Assembly: GCF_003688555.1 (NCBI RefSeq)
Contig: NZ_REFR01000012.1
Span: forward strand, 62,001 to 126,000
DNA: 64,000 nucleotides
From: Eilatimonas milleporae
GTDB taxonomy: Bacteria; Pseudomonadota; Alphaproteobacteria; Sphingomonadales; Kordiimonadaceae
Reading direction: 5' to 3'
Part shown: positions 51,049 to 59,124 of the stretch, one piece after another
Layout: the number at the start of each line of letters is the position of its first letter
How positions within the stretch are numbered: position 1 is the stretch's first letter
Position numbers and translations under genes: made by a program
Notes under the pieces: model-generated
The model's input: only the letters and a program-made list of their open reading frames with translations
Database searches by the model: none
Told to the model about the DNA's origin: nothing

Positions 51049-51819
51049 TCAGTCAACCACCTCATACCCGCAGTCCACATAATGGACGCCGCCGGTGATG
51101 GCTCTGGCACGGTCGCTGGCCAGAAACGCCGCCAGATTGCCGACATCCTCCAGGTCGATCAGATGCCGGAGCGGAGATTTGCCTTCAGCGACGCTCAATA
51201 GATTGTCCAGGTCCGACAGGCCGGACGCGGCGCGTGTGGCAATAGGCCCCGGGGACAGCGCATTCACCCGTATCTTGGCAGGACCAAGCTCTACCGCCAG
51301 ATAAGCGACCGAGCTTTCCAGAGCCGCCTTTACCGGACCCATCATATTATAATTTGAGACCACTTTCTGCGCGCCGTAATAACTCATGGTCAAAATGCTG
51401 CCGCCATCCCGCATCAACGGTTCCGCCCCTTTCGCCAGGCGCATCAGGGAATGGCAGGAAATGTCCATGGCCTGTGTGAAGCCCCCGACCGAGCTGTCAA
51501 CGACACGTCCGTGCAGGTCCGCCTTGGGGGCGAAGGCAATGGAATGGATCAGAAAGTCCAGCCGGCCCCATTCCTTCTCGATCTTTTGGAAAAGGCTCTG
51601 CATCTGTTCTTCACTGCGCACATCCAGTGGCATGAAAATGGGGGCTTCCACACGCTCGGCCAATGGCTGTACGAAGGGTTTCGCCTTTTCATTCAGGTAG
51701 CTTACGGCCAGTGTTGCACCGGCGTCGCGCATGATGCGGGCACAGCCCCATGCGATGCTCTGCTCATTCGCAATACCGACAATCAGCCCTTTCTTGCCCT
51801 CAAGCAGTGTGTGCGTCAT
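51049..51819 (-). CDS. fabI: enoyl-[acyl-carrier-protein] reductase FabI
   Basis: The 256-residue NADH-dependent enoyl-ACP reductase completes each fatty acid elongation round. It shows the FabI cofactor motif IVGIANEQSIAWG, the active-site segment SYYGAQKVVSNYNMMGPVKAALE with Tyr and Lys, and the SPGPIATRAASGL substrate loop. It is the third gene of a tightly packed operon: its start overlaps the acetate kinase stop by four bases. Some genomes carry a second FabI elsewhere, so this copy may be specific to the pta/ack operon. Confidence 0.93.
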   Translation of the reverse strand: MTHTLLEGKKGLIVGIANEQSIAWGCARIMRDAGATLAVSYLNEKAKPFVQPLAERVEAPIFMPLDVRSEEQMQSLFQKIEKEWGRLDFLIHSIAFAPKADLHGRVVDSSVGGFTQAMDISCHSLMRLAKGAEPLMRDGGSILTMSYYGAQKVVSNYNMMGPVKAALESSVAYLAVELGPAKIRVNALSPGPIATRAASGLSDLDNLLSVAEGKSPLRHLIDLEDVGNLAAFLASDRARAITGGVHYVDCGYEVVD

Positions 51820-52844
51820 GCGTCCTCCAATATGTCAAAGGCATGAAGGGCCAGCATGCTTTCCTCATCCGTTTCAACGGTGTGGATGACGGGGGTGGCC
51901 CAATGCAGATAGTCCGCAATGGTCTTGCGCACCGTGTCACTGTTTTCACCGATTCCGGCCGTGAAAATAATGCTGTCCAGGCCGCCAAGGACCGGGATCA
52001 GCCCTGCCATCTCACCGGCGGCGCGATAACAGAAAAGGTCTACGGCCAGTTTGGCGTGCGGATCGTCGCTCTCTGTCAGAACCCGCATATCGTTCGACAG
52101 GCCGGATACGCCTTTCAGTCCGCTTTCCTTCGACAACAGGCGGTCTATGGCATCTGCATCCATATTGTGTTCACGCATCAGATAGATGAGAACGCCGGGA
52201 TCCACACTGCCGGAACGTGTTCCCATCATCAGTCCGTCCAGGGCGGTAAACCCCATTGTGGTGGCGACGCTTTTACAGTTGCTGATAGCGCAGGCACTGG
52301 CACCGCTGCCCAGATGGGCCACGATGACGCGTGCCTTTTCCAGTCCAAGACCGGGCAGGCGCCGGGCAATCGATGCGTATGACAGACCGTGAAAACCGTA
52401 CCGTCGCACGCCTTCCTGATAAAACCGTTCGGGCAGGGCGAAACGACGGGCGAGAGGGTCTTGCGTGGCGTGGAAGGCCGTATCGAAACAGGCCACATGC
52501 GTGGCATCCGCCAGACTGTCGCCAAGCGCCTGTATGCCGGCCAGTTCCGACGGCAAGTGCAATGGCGCCAGCGGGATCAGGCGATCCAGGTCCCGGATGA
52601 CATCGTCGGTGATGATGACGGGTGCGCTGTAATGTATCCCGCCATGAACGACACGGTGACTGACGGCCCGGACCCTCAGGTCCTTATGATCGCGCAACAA
52701 GGTCATCACCGGTGAAAAATCCGGTGCCTTCAGGTCAAAGGGCGCGTTGCCGGATGTCAGTTTCCTGCCTTCCGGCCCATAGGCGAAAAGGCCGTATTTC
52801 AGGCTGGATGACCCAACATTGACGGTCAGGATCGCATCGCTCAC
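51816..52844 (-). CDS. ackA: acetate/propionate family kinase
   Basis: The 342-residue kinase has TVNVGSSSLKYGLF at the start, HRVVHGG, FDTAFH, YGFHGLSYASIARR, VAHLGSGASACAI, MGTRSGSVDPG and FTAGIGENS, the standard acetokinase motifs. It makes ATP and acetate (or butyrate/propionate) from the acyl-phosphate supplied by the upstream MaoC-phosphotransacetylase. The protein is shorter than E. coli AckA (400), as usual for this operon type. It overlaps the neighbouring genes by four bases at both ends. Confidence 0.92.
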   Translation of the reverse strand: MSDAILTVNVGSSSLKYGLFAYGPEGRKLTSGNAPFDLKAPDFSPVMTLLRDHKDLRVRAVSHRVVHGGIHYSAPVIITDDVIRDLDRLIPLAPLHLPSELAGIQALGDSLADATHVACFDTAFHATQDPLARRFALPERFYQEGVRRYGFHGLSYASIARRLPGLGLEKARVIVAHLGSGASACAISNCKSVATTMGFTALDGLMMGTRSGSVDPGVLIYLMREHNMDADAIDRLLSKESGLKGVSGLSNDMRVLTESDDPHAKLAVDLFCYRAAGEMAGLIPVLGGLDSIIFTAGIGENSDTVRKTIADYLHWATPVIHTVETDEESMLALHAFDILEDA

Positions 52845-54253
52845 AGGTCCACCCCATGCTCGGAACTCAAGGGGTTCTTTTTACGGACATAGAGCAGGGC
52901 AAGCGCGGCGGACATTTTGCGGGTGATGCCTTTGCCGGCGGCACGGCTTGTCAGGATGATGGGCACACGGGCGCCCAGCACCACGCCGGCGGCTTCCGCG
53001 CCGGACATGTAGCGCATCTGTTTATACAGCATGTTGCCGGATTCCAGGTCCGGCACAATGATGATATCCGCATCGCCGGCCACATCGGACCGGATTCCTT
53101 TGGCTTCGGCGGCTTCTTTTGAGATCGCGTTGTCGAAACCGAGCGGCCCGTCCAGTATCCCACCGGTGATTTGTCCGCGTTCGGCCATCTTGCAGAGAGC
53201 CGTGGCATCCAGCGTTGAGGGAACCTGTGCATTGACGGTTTCTATCGCGGACACAATGGCGACTTTTGGTGTACCGAAGCCGCATGTGGTGAACAGGTCT
53301 ATGGCATTCTGAACGATGTCGACCTTGTGTTCCAGTGTCGGCGCGATGTTGATCGCGGCGTCCGTCATATAGAGCGGTTTGTGATAGCTTGGCGCGTCCA
53401 AGGCGAAAACATGGCTCATACGCCGTTCCGTGCGTAGCGCCGGGCGGGTGAGAATGGCATGCATCAGTTCGTCTGTGTGCAGCTTGCCTTTCATCAGGGC
53501 TTCAAGCGTACCGTCCGCGGACAGCTCCGCGGCTTTTTCCGCGGCGGCATGTGAATGCGGCACGGCCGCGATTTCATAGGGGCCGAGGTCGATATTTTCA
53601 GCCTCTGCCGTGGCTCTGATCTTGTCCTCCGGTCCGATGAGGATAGGGGTTATGATCCCGTCCTCGGCCGCGGCTATGGCACCGCCCAGTGAATTGCCGT
53701 CCGTCGGATGGACAACACCCACGCGCAAAGGCGCGAAACCGTCTGTCAGCGCCAGCAGCTGTTCATAGCGGGTGACCCGTGTCTCCTTGATTTCCAGCTC
53801 CGGGCGCTTCACCCGTTCCCGGGTGATTTTTTCCGCCGGGGCGATCACGGTGGCCTCACCGGTGATGACCGTTTCGCCTGCTTGATTCTGGCAGACGCAA
53901 TCGAACAGAATTCGGTTTTTATCCTGTTTTGACGTGACGGTTACGCGGGCAATGATGGTGTCACCGACACCGACAGGGCGGTGAAAATTCAATGTCTGCG
54001 CGACATAAATGGTGCCGGGGCCGGGCAGTTCGGTCCCCAGCAGGGTGGAAATCATCGAACCGCCCCACATGCCGTGGGCAATCACCTTGTGAAAACGGCT
54101 GTTGGCGGCGTATTCCTCATCCACATGCGCGGGATTTACGTCGCCGGACATTGCGGCGAATATCTGGATATCCTGCTGTGTCAGGATATGGGACAGCTCA
54201 GCGCTATCGCCGACGGCGATTTCGTCGAACGTCCGGTTCTCGATCAGGCCCAT
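52841..54253 (-). CDS. bifunctional MaoC-like enoyl-CoA hydratase / phosphate acetyltransferase
   Basis: The 470-residue fusion has a MaoC hotdog domain at the N-terminus (SGDVNPAHVDEEYA, the hydratase-2 motif; IAHGMWGGSMISTLLG) and a phosphate acetyl/butyryltransferase domain from about residue 165 (RVGVVHPTDGNSLGGAIAAAE, DAAINIAPTLEHKVDI, GGILDGPLGFDNAIS). It links (R)-specific enoyl-CoA hydration with acyl-phosphate formation. It is the first gene of the pta-ackA-fabI operon. This fusion is known in alphaproteobacteria, and its possible link with PHA turnover (phaC in the same window) is an inference. Confidence 0.92.
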   Translation of the reverse strand: MGLIENRTFDEIAVGDSAELSHILTQQDIQIFAAMSGDVNPAHVDEEYAANSRFHKVIAHGMWGGSMISTLLGTELPGPGTIYVAQTLNFHRPVGVGDTIIARVTVTSKQDKNRILFDCVCQNQAGETVITGEATVIAPAEKITRERVKRPELEIKETRVTRYEQLLALTDGFAPLRVGVVHPTDGNSLGGAIAAAEDGIITPILIGPEDKIRATAEAENIDLGPYEIAAVPHSHAAAEKAAELSADGTLEALMKGKLHTDELMHAILTRPALRTERRMSHVFALDAPSYHKPLYMTDAAINIAPTLEHKVDIVQNAIDLFTTCGFGTPKVAIVSAIETVNAQVPSTLDATALCKMAERGQITGGILDGPLGFDNAISKEAAEAKGIRSDVAGDADIIIVPDLESGNMLYKQMRYMSGAEAAGVVLGARVPIILTSRAAGKGITRKMSAALALLYVRKKNPLSSEHGVDL

Positions 54254-54404
54254 GGTGCTTCCCCTTTACCGATGCGGCGATCGTACCGTTGGATATATGC
54301 CCTGCGATTGAGTCGTGCCGCAGTGCAGCATGGTTATCGGTAATAATGGCGCGGGTCACTTTGATCCAGCGCAAGGGGAGGCGAATTTTTGCGCGGCCAG
54401 ACGC

Positions 54405-54941
54405 TCAGCCGGCCACGGCGGAGGCCGCGGAAAGCCGGTAGACGAGGCCGTTGTCCTTATCCGTGATCAGATTGAGCGTTCCTTCGATCAGGATCGGCTC
54501 ATAGGAAAAGGCCACGCCGAAATCAGCCTTGACCTCAATCAGCTGGCTCGGGCCGATGCTGAAGTGAAACGGACAGGACTGCGGATATGCCATCAGGATG
54601 AAATGGGTTTGGGTATCGGCGTTCTGCAGGGGCAGCATGAAGCCATTGACCTTGATCCGCTGACCTTCAAGGGCTTTCACGGCCTCGCTGAAATCGGCTT
54701 CGAAGGTCCAGCTGTCGGCATCGAATGTTTCGGTGACCTTCGTGGTTGCAAAGGTGGCCCAGGACACAGCGCCCGGCGGCGTCGGGGCGGGTTGCCAGAT
54801 GCCGTCCGGGTCCAGCAGATCCGGATCGGCATACCCCTGTTCCTGTGGTGGGGGGAAGGCCGCGCTCTCGCGGTGTGCCGGCTCCATGATGGCCAGGATA
54901 CAGCACAGAAAAGCGGCCATTTTCAAAACGAATCCCATCAT
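54405..54941 (-). CDS. DUF3299 family exported protein
   Basis: The 178-residue protein has a signal peptide (MMGFVLKMAAFLCCILAIM). It then shows the DUF3299 core: VNGFMLPLQNADTQTHFILMAYPQSCPFHFSIGPSQLIEV, with one conserved Cys. The family lies beside FtsX-type permease and ABC ATPase genes in many proteobacteria, as here (58 bases downstream of the permease stop on the same strand), and is thought to belong to a metal-related system. ATG 54941 is chosen because AAGGA precedes it by nine bases. Confidence 0.75.
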   Translation of the reverse strand: MMGFVLKMAAFLCCILAIMEPAHRESAAFPPPQEQGYADPDLLDPDGIWQPAPTPPGAVSWATFATTKVTETFDADSWTFEADFSEAVKALEGQRIKVNGFMLPLQNADTQTHFILMAYPQSCPFHFSIGPSQLIEVKADFGVAFSYEPILIEGTLNLITDKDNGLVYRLSAASAVAG

Positions 54942-54999
54942 TTGGACCAATCCTTATCTTACGGCATACAGTCACGGTCCTGCGACGGGATGGCGAACG

Positions 55000-56487
55000 T
55001 TATGATGCCTGCGCCAATGTTTGCGCGATATCGACGCGGTAAGCCTGTATGGCCGGCAACAGTGCAGCAAAGCCCCCCAGCACAAGTGCGCCGACTATAA
55101 TCCAGCCTTCGCCGGGAACAAGCCCCATGGCTGTCAGCCCGAAATCCGACAGCCCGGGAACCAGTGCCGCCGCTGCACCGATCGCACCATGGCCGATGAC
55201 CAGACCGGCAAGCGCCCCGATGCCCGCCAGCAGCATGCCCTCCGTCACGATCTGGGTAAAGACGGCACGGCGGCTGGCACCCATCGTCCGCATCATGGCG
55301 ATATCGTATCTCCGTTGTGCCATGGCCGACGAAAGGGCGACAAACACGCCGAGCGCAGCCGTTATCATCAGCAATACCGCAAAGCCGCGCACGGCGTCCA
55401 GCCCGACCCCGACCAGCGACAACAGCCGGGTCGTTTCAATAGCGGGGACCGCGGCCTGCAGGGCGCTTGCGTCCTCAATCCATTGCGGCAGGCGCAGGGC
55501 GGCCAGCGGCGTTGCATAGCGCACAAGCAGAACAGTCACTTCGCGCGCCGGGCCATCCGACACCACGGTGTTTTCCGCCTCATTGCTTCTCAGGCCATGA
55601 TGTATGTCGGTATGTTGATCTGCAGGGTGGTTTTCCTCCCCGTGACCATCCTCCCCGTGACCATCCTCCCCGTGGCTCTCTTCTCCATGACCATCTTCTC
55701 CATGGCTGTCGCTTTCATGATGGTCATCTGCATGGTTGTCATGGTCTTCATGTTCATGGCTATCATCATGGTCATCATGGTCATCATGGTCATCATGGTC
55801 ATCATGGTCATCATGGTCATCATGGTCATCATGGTCATCATGGTCATCATGGGACTCTGTGCCGATGCCGTGCATGGTCCATATGCTTTCGATCGATGTC
55901 AGAATCAGCCTGTCAACCACACTGCCGGTTGCCGGCAGGATGCCGACGACGGTAAACGGTTTCTGTTCATGCACGTGCAGCCGGTCTTCATCGCCGGCAA
56001 TACCGTGTGCGCTGGCAAATTTCTGGCCCGGTGCAATGCCGAGACGAGCTGCGGCCTCGGCGCCCATGACGGCTTCGAAAGGGGCGTTCCACAACCGGCC
56101 TTGCGCGACATCGGCGGCATATTTCCGGGCATAGGCCGGCACGGTTCCGACCAGCCTGAACCCTCGGAAACTATCGCCCAGTGCCAGGGGAAGGGCCTCG
56201 GCCACCATGGGGCTTGCCATGATCGTCTCCGCGTCTTCCCATGGAATGTTCCCGGTCGGCACATCGACATGGTAAATGCCCGACAGGATCAATTGCAGGG
56301 GACTGCCCTTGGCGCCGACGACAAGATCTATGCCTTCGGCGTCGCGGGTCAGGCGTTCCTGCATCTGAACGGAAAATTTCAGCAGAACCACGATGGTGGC
56401 GGCGCCCAGGGCCAGCAGCAGGATATTCAGAACCGTGTTCAGCAGGCGGTCCCGCAAATAGGCAAGGGCCAGCGTAAAGACCGTCAT
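55000..56487 (-). CDS. FtsX/MacB-type ABC transporter permease with His-Asp repeat loop
   Basis: The 495-residue permease has an N-terminal TM helix (LLNTVLNILLLALGAATIVVLLKF), a large periplasmic domain (MacB_PCD type), and three C-terminal TM helices (about 370-490) of the FtsX family. The periplasmic domain holds an unusual low-complexity insert: ten HDD units, then HEHEDHDNHADDHHESD and four to five HGED/HGEE units (about residues 210-295). Such His/Asp-rich loops bind Zn or other divalent metals. It overlaps its ATPase by four bases and is followed by DUF3299, so the set looks metal-related. Substrate and direction are not certain. Confidence 0.85.
   Translation of the reverse strand: MTVFTLALAYLRDRLLNTVLNILLLALGAATIVVLLKFSVQMQERLTRDAEGIDLVVGAKGSPLQLILSGIYHVDVPTGNIPWEDAETIMASPMVAEALPLALGDSFRGFRLVGTVPAYARKYAADVAQGRLWNAPFEAVMGAEAAARLGIAPGQKFASAHGIAGDEDRLHVHEQKPFTVVGILPATGSVVDRLILTSIESIWTMHGIGTESHDDHDDHDDHDDHDDHDDHDDHDDHDDHDDSHEHEDHDNHADDHHESDSHGEDGHGEESHGEDGHGEDGHGEENHPADQHTDIHHGLRSNEAENTVVSDGPAREVTVLLVRYATPLAALRLPQWIEDASALQAAVPAIETTRLLSLVGVGLDAVRGFAVLLMITAALGVFVALSSAMAQRRYDIAMMRTMGASRRAVFTQIVTEGMLLAGIGALAGLVIGHGAIGAAAALVPGLSDFGLTAMGLVPGEGWIIVGALVLGGFAALLPAIQAYRVDIAQTLAQAS
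55764..55853. repeat. ten 9-bp tandem repeats coding for (His-Asp-Asp)10
   Basis: Ten direct copies of CATCATGGT (the last ends GGG) run without interruption inside the permease gene, in frame, so copy-number change would only lengthen or shorten the HDD loop. The near-perfect DNA identity points to recent slipped-strand expansion. Confidence 0.9.
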
Positions 56488-57179
56488 GATATGTCCCCGG
56501 ATGATCTGTCGTCTGACGGGTCTGTCGTCATGTCCGTATCGCCCAGGTCGAGCACATGACTGAAACGGGACCGAATGCGGTCGTCATGGGTGGCGACGAT
56601 CAATGTCGCGCCCGTCCGGTCGGCCACGGTCATCAGCAGATCAATGGCCCGCTCGGCATTGCCCCGGTCCAGTGCGGATGTGGGTTCATCGGCGATCAGG
56701 ATCGGTGCGTTCTGGGCCGCCGCACGGGCGATTGCCGCCCGCTGTGCCTCTCCCTGGCTGAGGGCCCTTGGCTTGGCATCCGCCCGGTGCGCAATGCCGA
56801 GACCCTGTATAAGGTCCTCCAGCAGTTTTTCATCCGCGGAACGTTTGGCAAGCGACCGCGCCAGCCGCAGATTCTGGCGCACCGTCAGGGCTGAAATCAG
56901 CCGGATATTTTGAAAGACAATGCCGAACAATTGTCCCCGGGCCTGATCGCGGCGTGCCGGCGGCAGGGTTGATATACAGACGCCGTCCACCATCACCCTG
57001 CCTTCGCTTGGCGTGATCAGGCCCGTCAGGATATTCAAAAGAGTGGACTTGCCCGATCCCGAAGGTCCCAGCAAAAGACTGTGCTGGCCTTTTTCCAGCG
57101 TCCAGCCGGGCAGGGACAGGACGGTCCGGTCACCATATCTGTGCCTGATGTCGCTCACGTCTATGAGGGGGGCGGACAT
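56484..57179 (-). CDS. ABC transporter ATP-binding protein (MacB/LolD type)
   Basis: The 231-residue ATPase has Walker A GPSGSGKST (residues 38-46), the ABC signature in its LolD-like form ALSQGEAQRAAIARA, Walker B ILIADEPTSALD and the switch His (VATHDD). It energises the FtsX-type permease encoded immediately downstream, with overlapping stop and start. These ATPases drive lipoprotein or peptide export or mechanotransmission, not classical import. The His-rich permease loop gives this one a metal flavour. Confidence 0.93.
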   Translation of the reverse strand: MSAPLIDVSDIRHRYGDRTVLSLPGWTLEKGQHSLLLGPSGSGKSTLLNILTGLITPSEGRVMVDGVCISTLPPARRDQARGQLFGIVFQNIRLISALTVRQNLRLARSLAKRSADEKLLEDLIQGLGIAHRADAKPRALSQGEAQRAAIARAAAQNAPILIADEPTSALDRGNAERAIDLLMTVADRTGATLIVATHDDRIRSRFSHVLDLGDTDMTTDPSDDRSSGDIS

Positions 57180-57340
57180 GGGTTGAATCAGCTCTTCCAG
57201 ATGTTATAAAATAACAGGATCAAACCCGGCCTTCCCGGAAAAATCAAGATGCAAAATCAGGACGATATGGCACCGCCTTGCGCACGGTCCGGCCAGCCTT
57301 TTAAAGTACTTTCAGGCATACCTGTTTCGGAGAGTGGATT

Positions 57341-58261
57341 GTGACATGGCGTGATACGACCCCCCCGGCCTGTGACATTGCGGATACCGGCGATCCGGTG
57401 GCATTGGTGGTCACCCCCAAACCGCGCAGCATCGGTGCATTTGACGTGCGTCGGGCCTTGCCGGCCGCAGAGTGCCGAAGCGTCGGGCCATTCGTCTTTT
57501 TCGATGAAATGGGCCCAGCCCTTTTGCCGGCGGGCACGGGGCTGGACGTTGCGCCCCATCCGCATATCGGCCTGTCCACCCTGACATGGATGATTGACGG
57601 GGAAATCCGTCACCGTGACAGTTTGGGCACGGATCAGGTGATCCGCCCCGGCGAGGTGAACTGGATGACCGCGGGCAAGGGCATCGTACATTCCGAACGG
57701 TCGCCGGACACGGCACGGGGTGTGGAAACGCGCATGCACGGCCTTCAGGTCTGGCTGGCCCTGCCGCGGGAGCGGGAGGAAATCGACCCCGGTTTCCAGC
57801 ATGTGCCCGCAGCCGATATCCCGCGTTTCACGGTGGAAGATGCCGATATCATGCTGGTGGCCGGTCAGGCATGGGACCGCCGGTCGCCTGTCGCGGTTTA
57901 TTCCGATACGCTTTATGCCGATGTAAGCCTACCGGATGGCGGAACGCTGACGTTGCCGGGCCGCTCAGTGGAGCGGGCGTTCTATATCCTGTGGGGCACT
58001 CTTGAAAGTGAAGGCCGGTGTTTCGGTGCTTCTCAGCTTGTGGTGCTGAAGGAGGGGGCGACACCCTCTGTCAGGGCACATGGCGATTGCCGTTTTGCGC
58101 TGATCGGCGGCGCCCCCCTGGACGGGGACCGGCATTTGTACTGGAATTTCGTCTCAAGCAGCCGGGAGCGGATAGACCGCGCCAAGACGGATTGGGCGGC
58201 ACGGCGGTTCCCAGCCGTGCCGGGGGATGATGGTTATATTCCTCTGCCCGGGGCCGGCTAG
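57341..58261 (+). CDS. pirin family protein
   Basis: The 306-residue bicupin has the pirin Fe-binding set in the N-terminal domain: His73 and His75 (APHPHIGLSTLTW), His117 and Glu119 (GKGIVHSERSP). Bacterial pirins include quercetin 2,3-dioxygenase-like enzymes and metabolic regulators. The GTG start follows CGGAGAG. It is convergent with tenA (12 bases between stops) and not in an operon. Confidence 0.9.
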   Translation: MTWRDTTPPACDIADTGDPVALVVTPKPRSIGAFDVRRALPAAECRSVGPFVFFDEMGPALLPAGTGLDVAPHPHIGLSTLTWMIDGEIRHRDSLGTDQVIRPGEVNWMTAGKGIVHSERSPDTARGVETRMHGLQVWLALPREREEIDPGFQHVPAADIPRFTVEDADIMLVAGQAWDRRSPVAVYSDTLYADVSLPDGGTLTLPGRSVERAFYILWGTLESEGRCFGASQLVVLKEGATPSVRAHGDCRFALIGGAPLDGDRHLYWNFVSSSRERIDRAKTDWAARRFPAVPGDDGYIPLPGAG

Positions 58262-58273
58262 GCCGGTCTGCCG

Positions 58274-58945
58274 TCAGCTGCCGATCGGCCATGTTTCCAG
58301 TCGGTAGGCGCTGTCCCAGAACATCCATTCATACTGTGTCGACCGCCTGAAGGCTTTCAGCATGGCGTTCCGGCATGTAGCGGACGCTGTTGCCGCGGCC
58401 CGGTTGGTGATCGCGATCACGGCTTCCACCGCATCACCGAAGTCAGCGTCCGAATAGGTGTCTATCCATGCCTGGTAAGGGTTGTCCGGGCCGGTTTTGC
58501 CGGCGATATACCTGCCAACGTCCCAGTAAATCCAGAAACAGGGCAGAATGGCGGCGACAAGCTCCTCATAGCTACCGGTATGTGCTGTCGACAGAAGAAA
58601 ATTGGTATAGCCGTAACAGGTTGGTGAGGGGCTTGCCGCTGCCGCCTCGTCCGCCGTGATCCCGAATGTTTCAAAGAAACCGCCGTGCAGCGCACGCTCG
58701 ACGACCAGGGCCTCCTGCGACGCAAGGGCAAAGCGTTCCATGGCATCCGGCTCGGGGGCCTTCGCTGCCGCTGTCGCCAGGGCCCGGGCATATTGTTCCA
58801 GATACAGCGCATCCTGTATCATGTAAAAACGGAAGCGGTCACCCGTCAGGCTGCCGTCCGCAAGGTCCCGGTTAAAGGGCAGATCGTGAATGGCACGACG
58901 CAGCGCGGCCGTATCGTCCCACGCGTCTTCGCTGAAAATTGTCAT
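58274..58945 (-). CDS. tenA: TenA family thiaminase II / aminopyrimidine aminohydrolase
   Basis: The 223-residue helical enzyme hydrolyses aminopyrimidine from damaged thiamin for salvage. It carries the TenA residues Asp45 and Tyr48 (MIQDALYLEQY), the nucleophile Cys136 (LPCFWIYWDVG), and the acid Glu206 (YEWMFWDSAY), with spacing like B. subtilis TenA. It lies alone, and no TPP riboswitch is visible in its short leader. Some TenA homologues lacking the Cys act elsewhere, but here the Cys is present. Confidence 0.92.
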   Translation of the reverse strand: MTIFSEDAWDDTAALRRAIHDLPFNRDLADGSLTGDRFRFYMIQDALYLEQYARALATAAAKAPEPDAMERFALASQEALVVERALHGGFFETFGITADEAAAASPSPTCYGYTNFLLSTAHTGSYEELVAAILPCFWIYWDVGRYIAGKTGPDNPYQAWIDTYSDADFGDAVEAVIAITNRAAATASATCRNAMLKAFRRSTQYEWMFWDSAYRLETWPIGS

Positions 58946-59045
58946 ATGATATTTATCCCGACTGTACTGAAATGGATGCAGGTGTACCTAGAGCGGATCG
59001 TCCGCCCGTACAGCATGTTTCCGCCTGACTGCGGATAAATGAAAA

Positions 59046-59077
59046 GCTGCGGCCGGGGCGTCAACTCCGACCGCAGC
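59046..59077 (-). terminator. terminator downstream of the PhoD gene
   Basis: On the minus strand, 13-base arms (GCTGCGGTCGGAG and CCCCGGCCGCAGC, pairing with two G-U steps) enclose TTGACG and are followed by TTTTCATTT. It ends the PhoD transcription unit. Confidence 0.75.
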
Positions 59078-59124
59078 GTCAAGACTGTCCTCGAAGGCCA
59101 CTATCAGGCCTTGAGGGCCGATGA

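Noticed and set aside
55764-55853. Regular short repeats resembling a CRISPR or VNTR array
   Set aside because: Units are 9 bp, contiguous, without spacers, and in frame inside the permease gene; they encode His-Asp-Asp.
55021-56559. 512-codon open frame on the plus strand
   Set aside because: Antisense to the FtsX-type permease; its apparent hydrophobic repeats are the reverse of the HDD array.
58946-59040. TPP riboswitch before tenA
   Set aside because: No THI-box core sequences are present in the leader.
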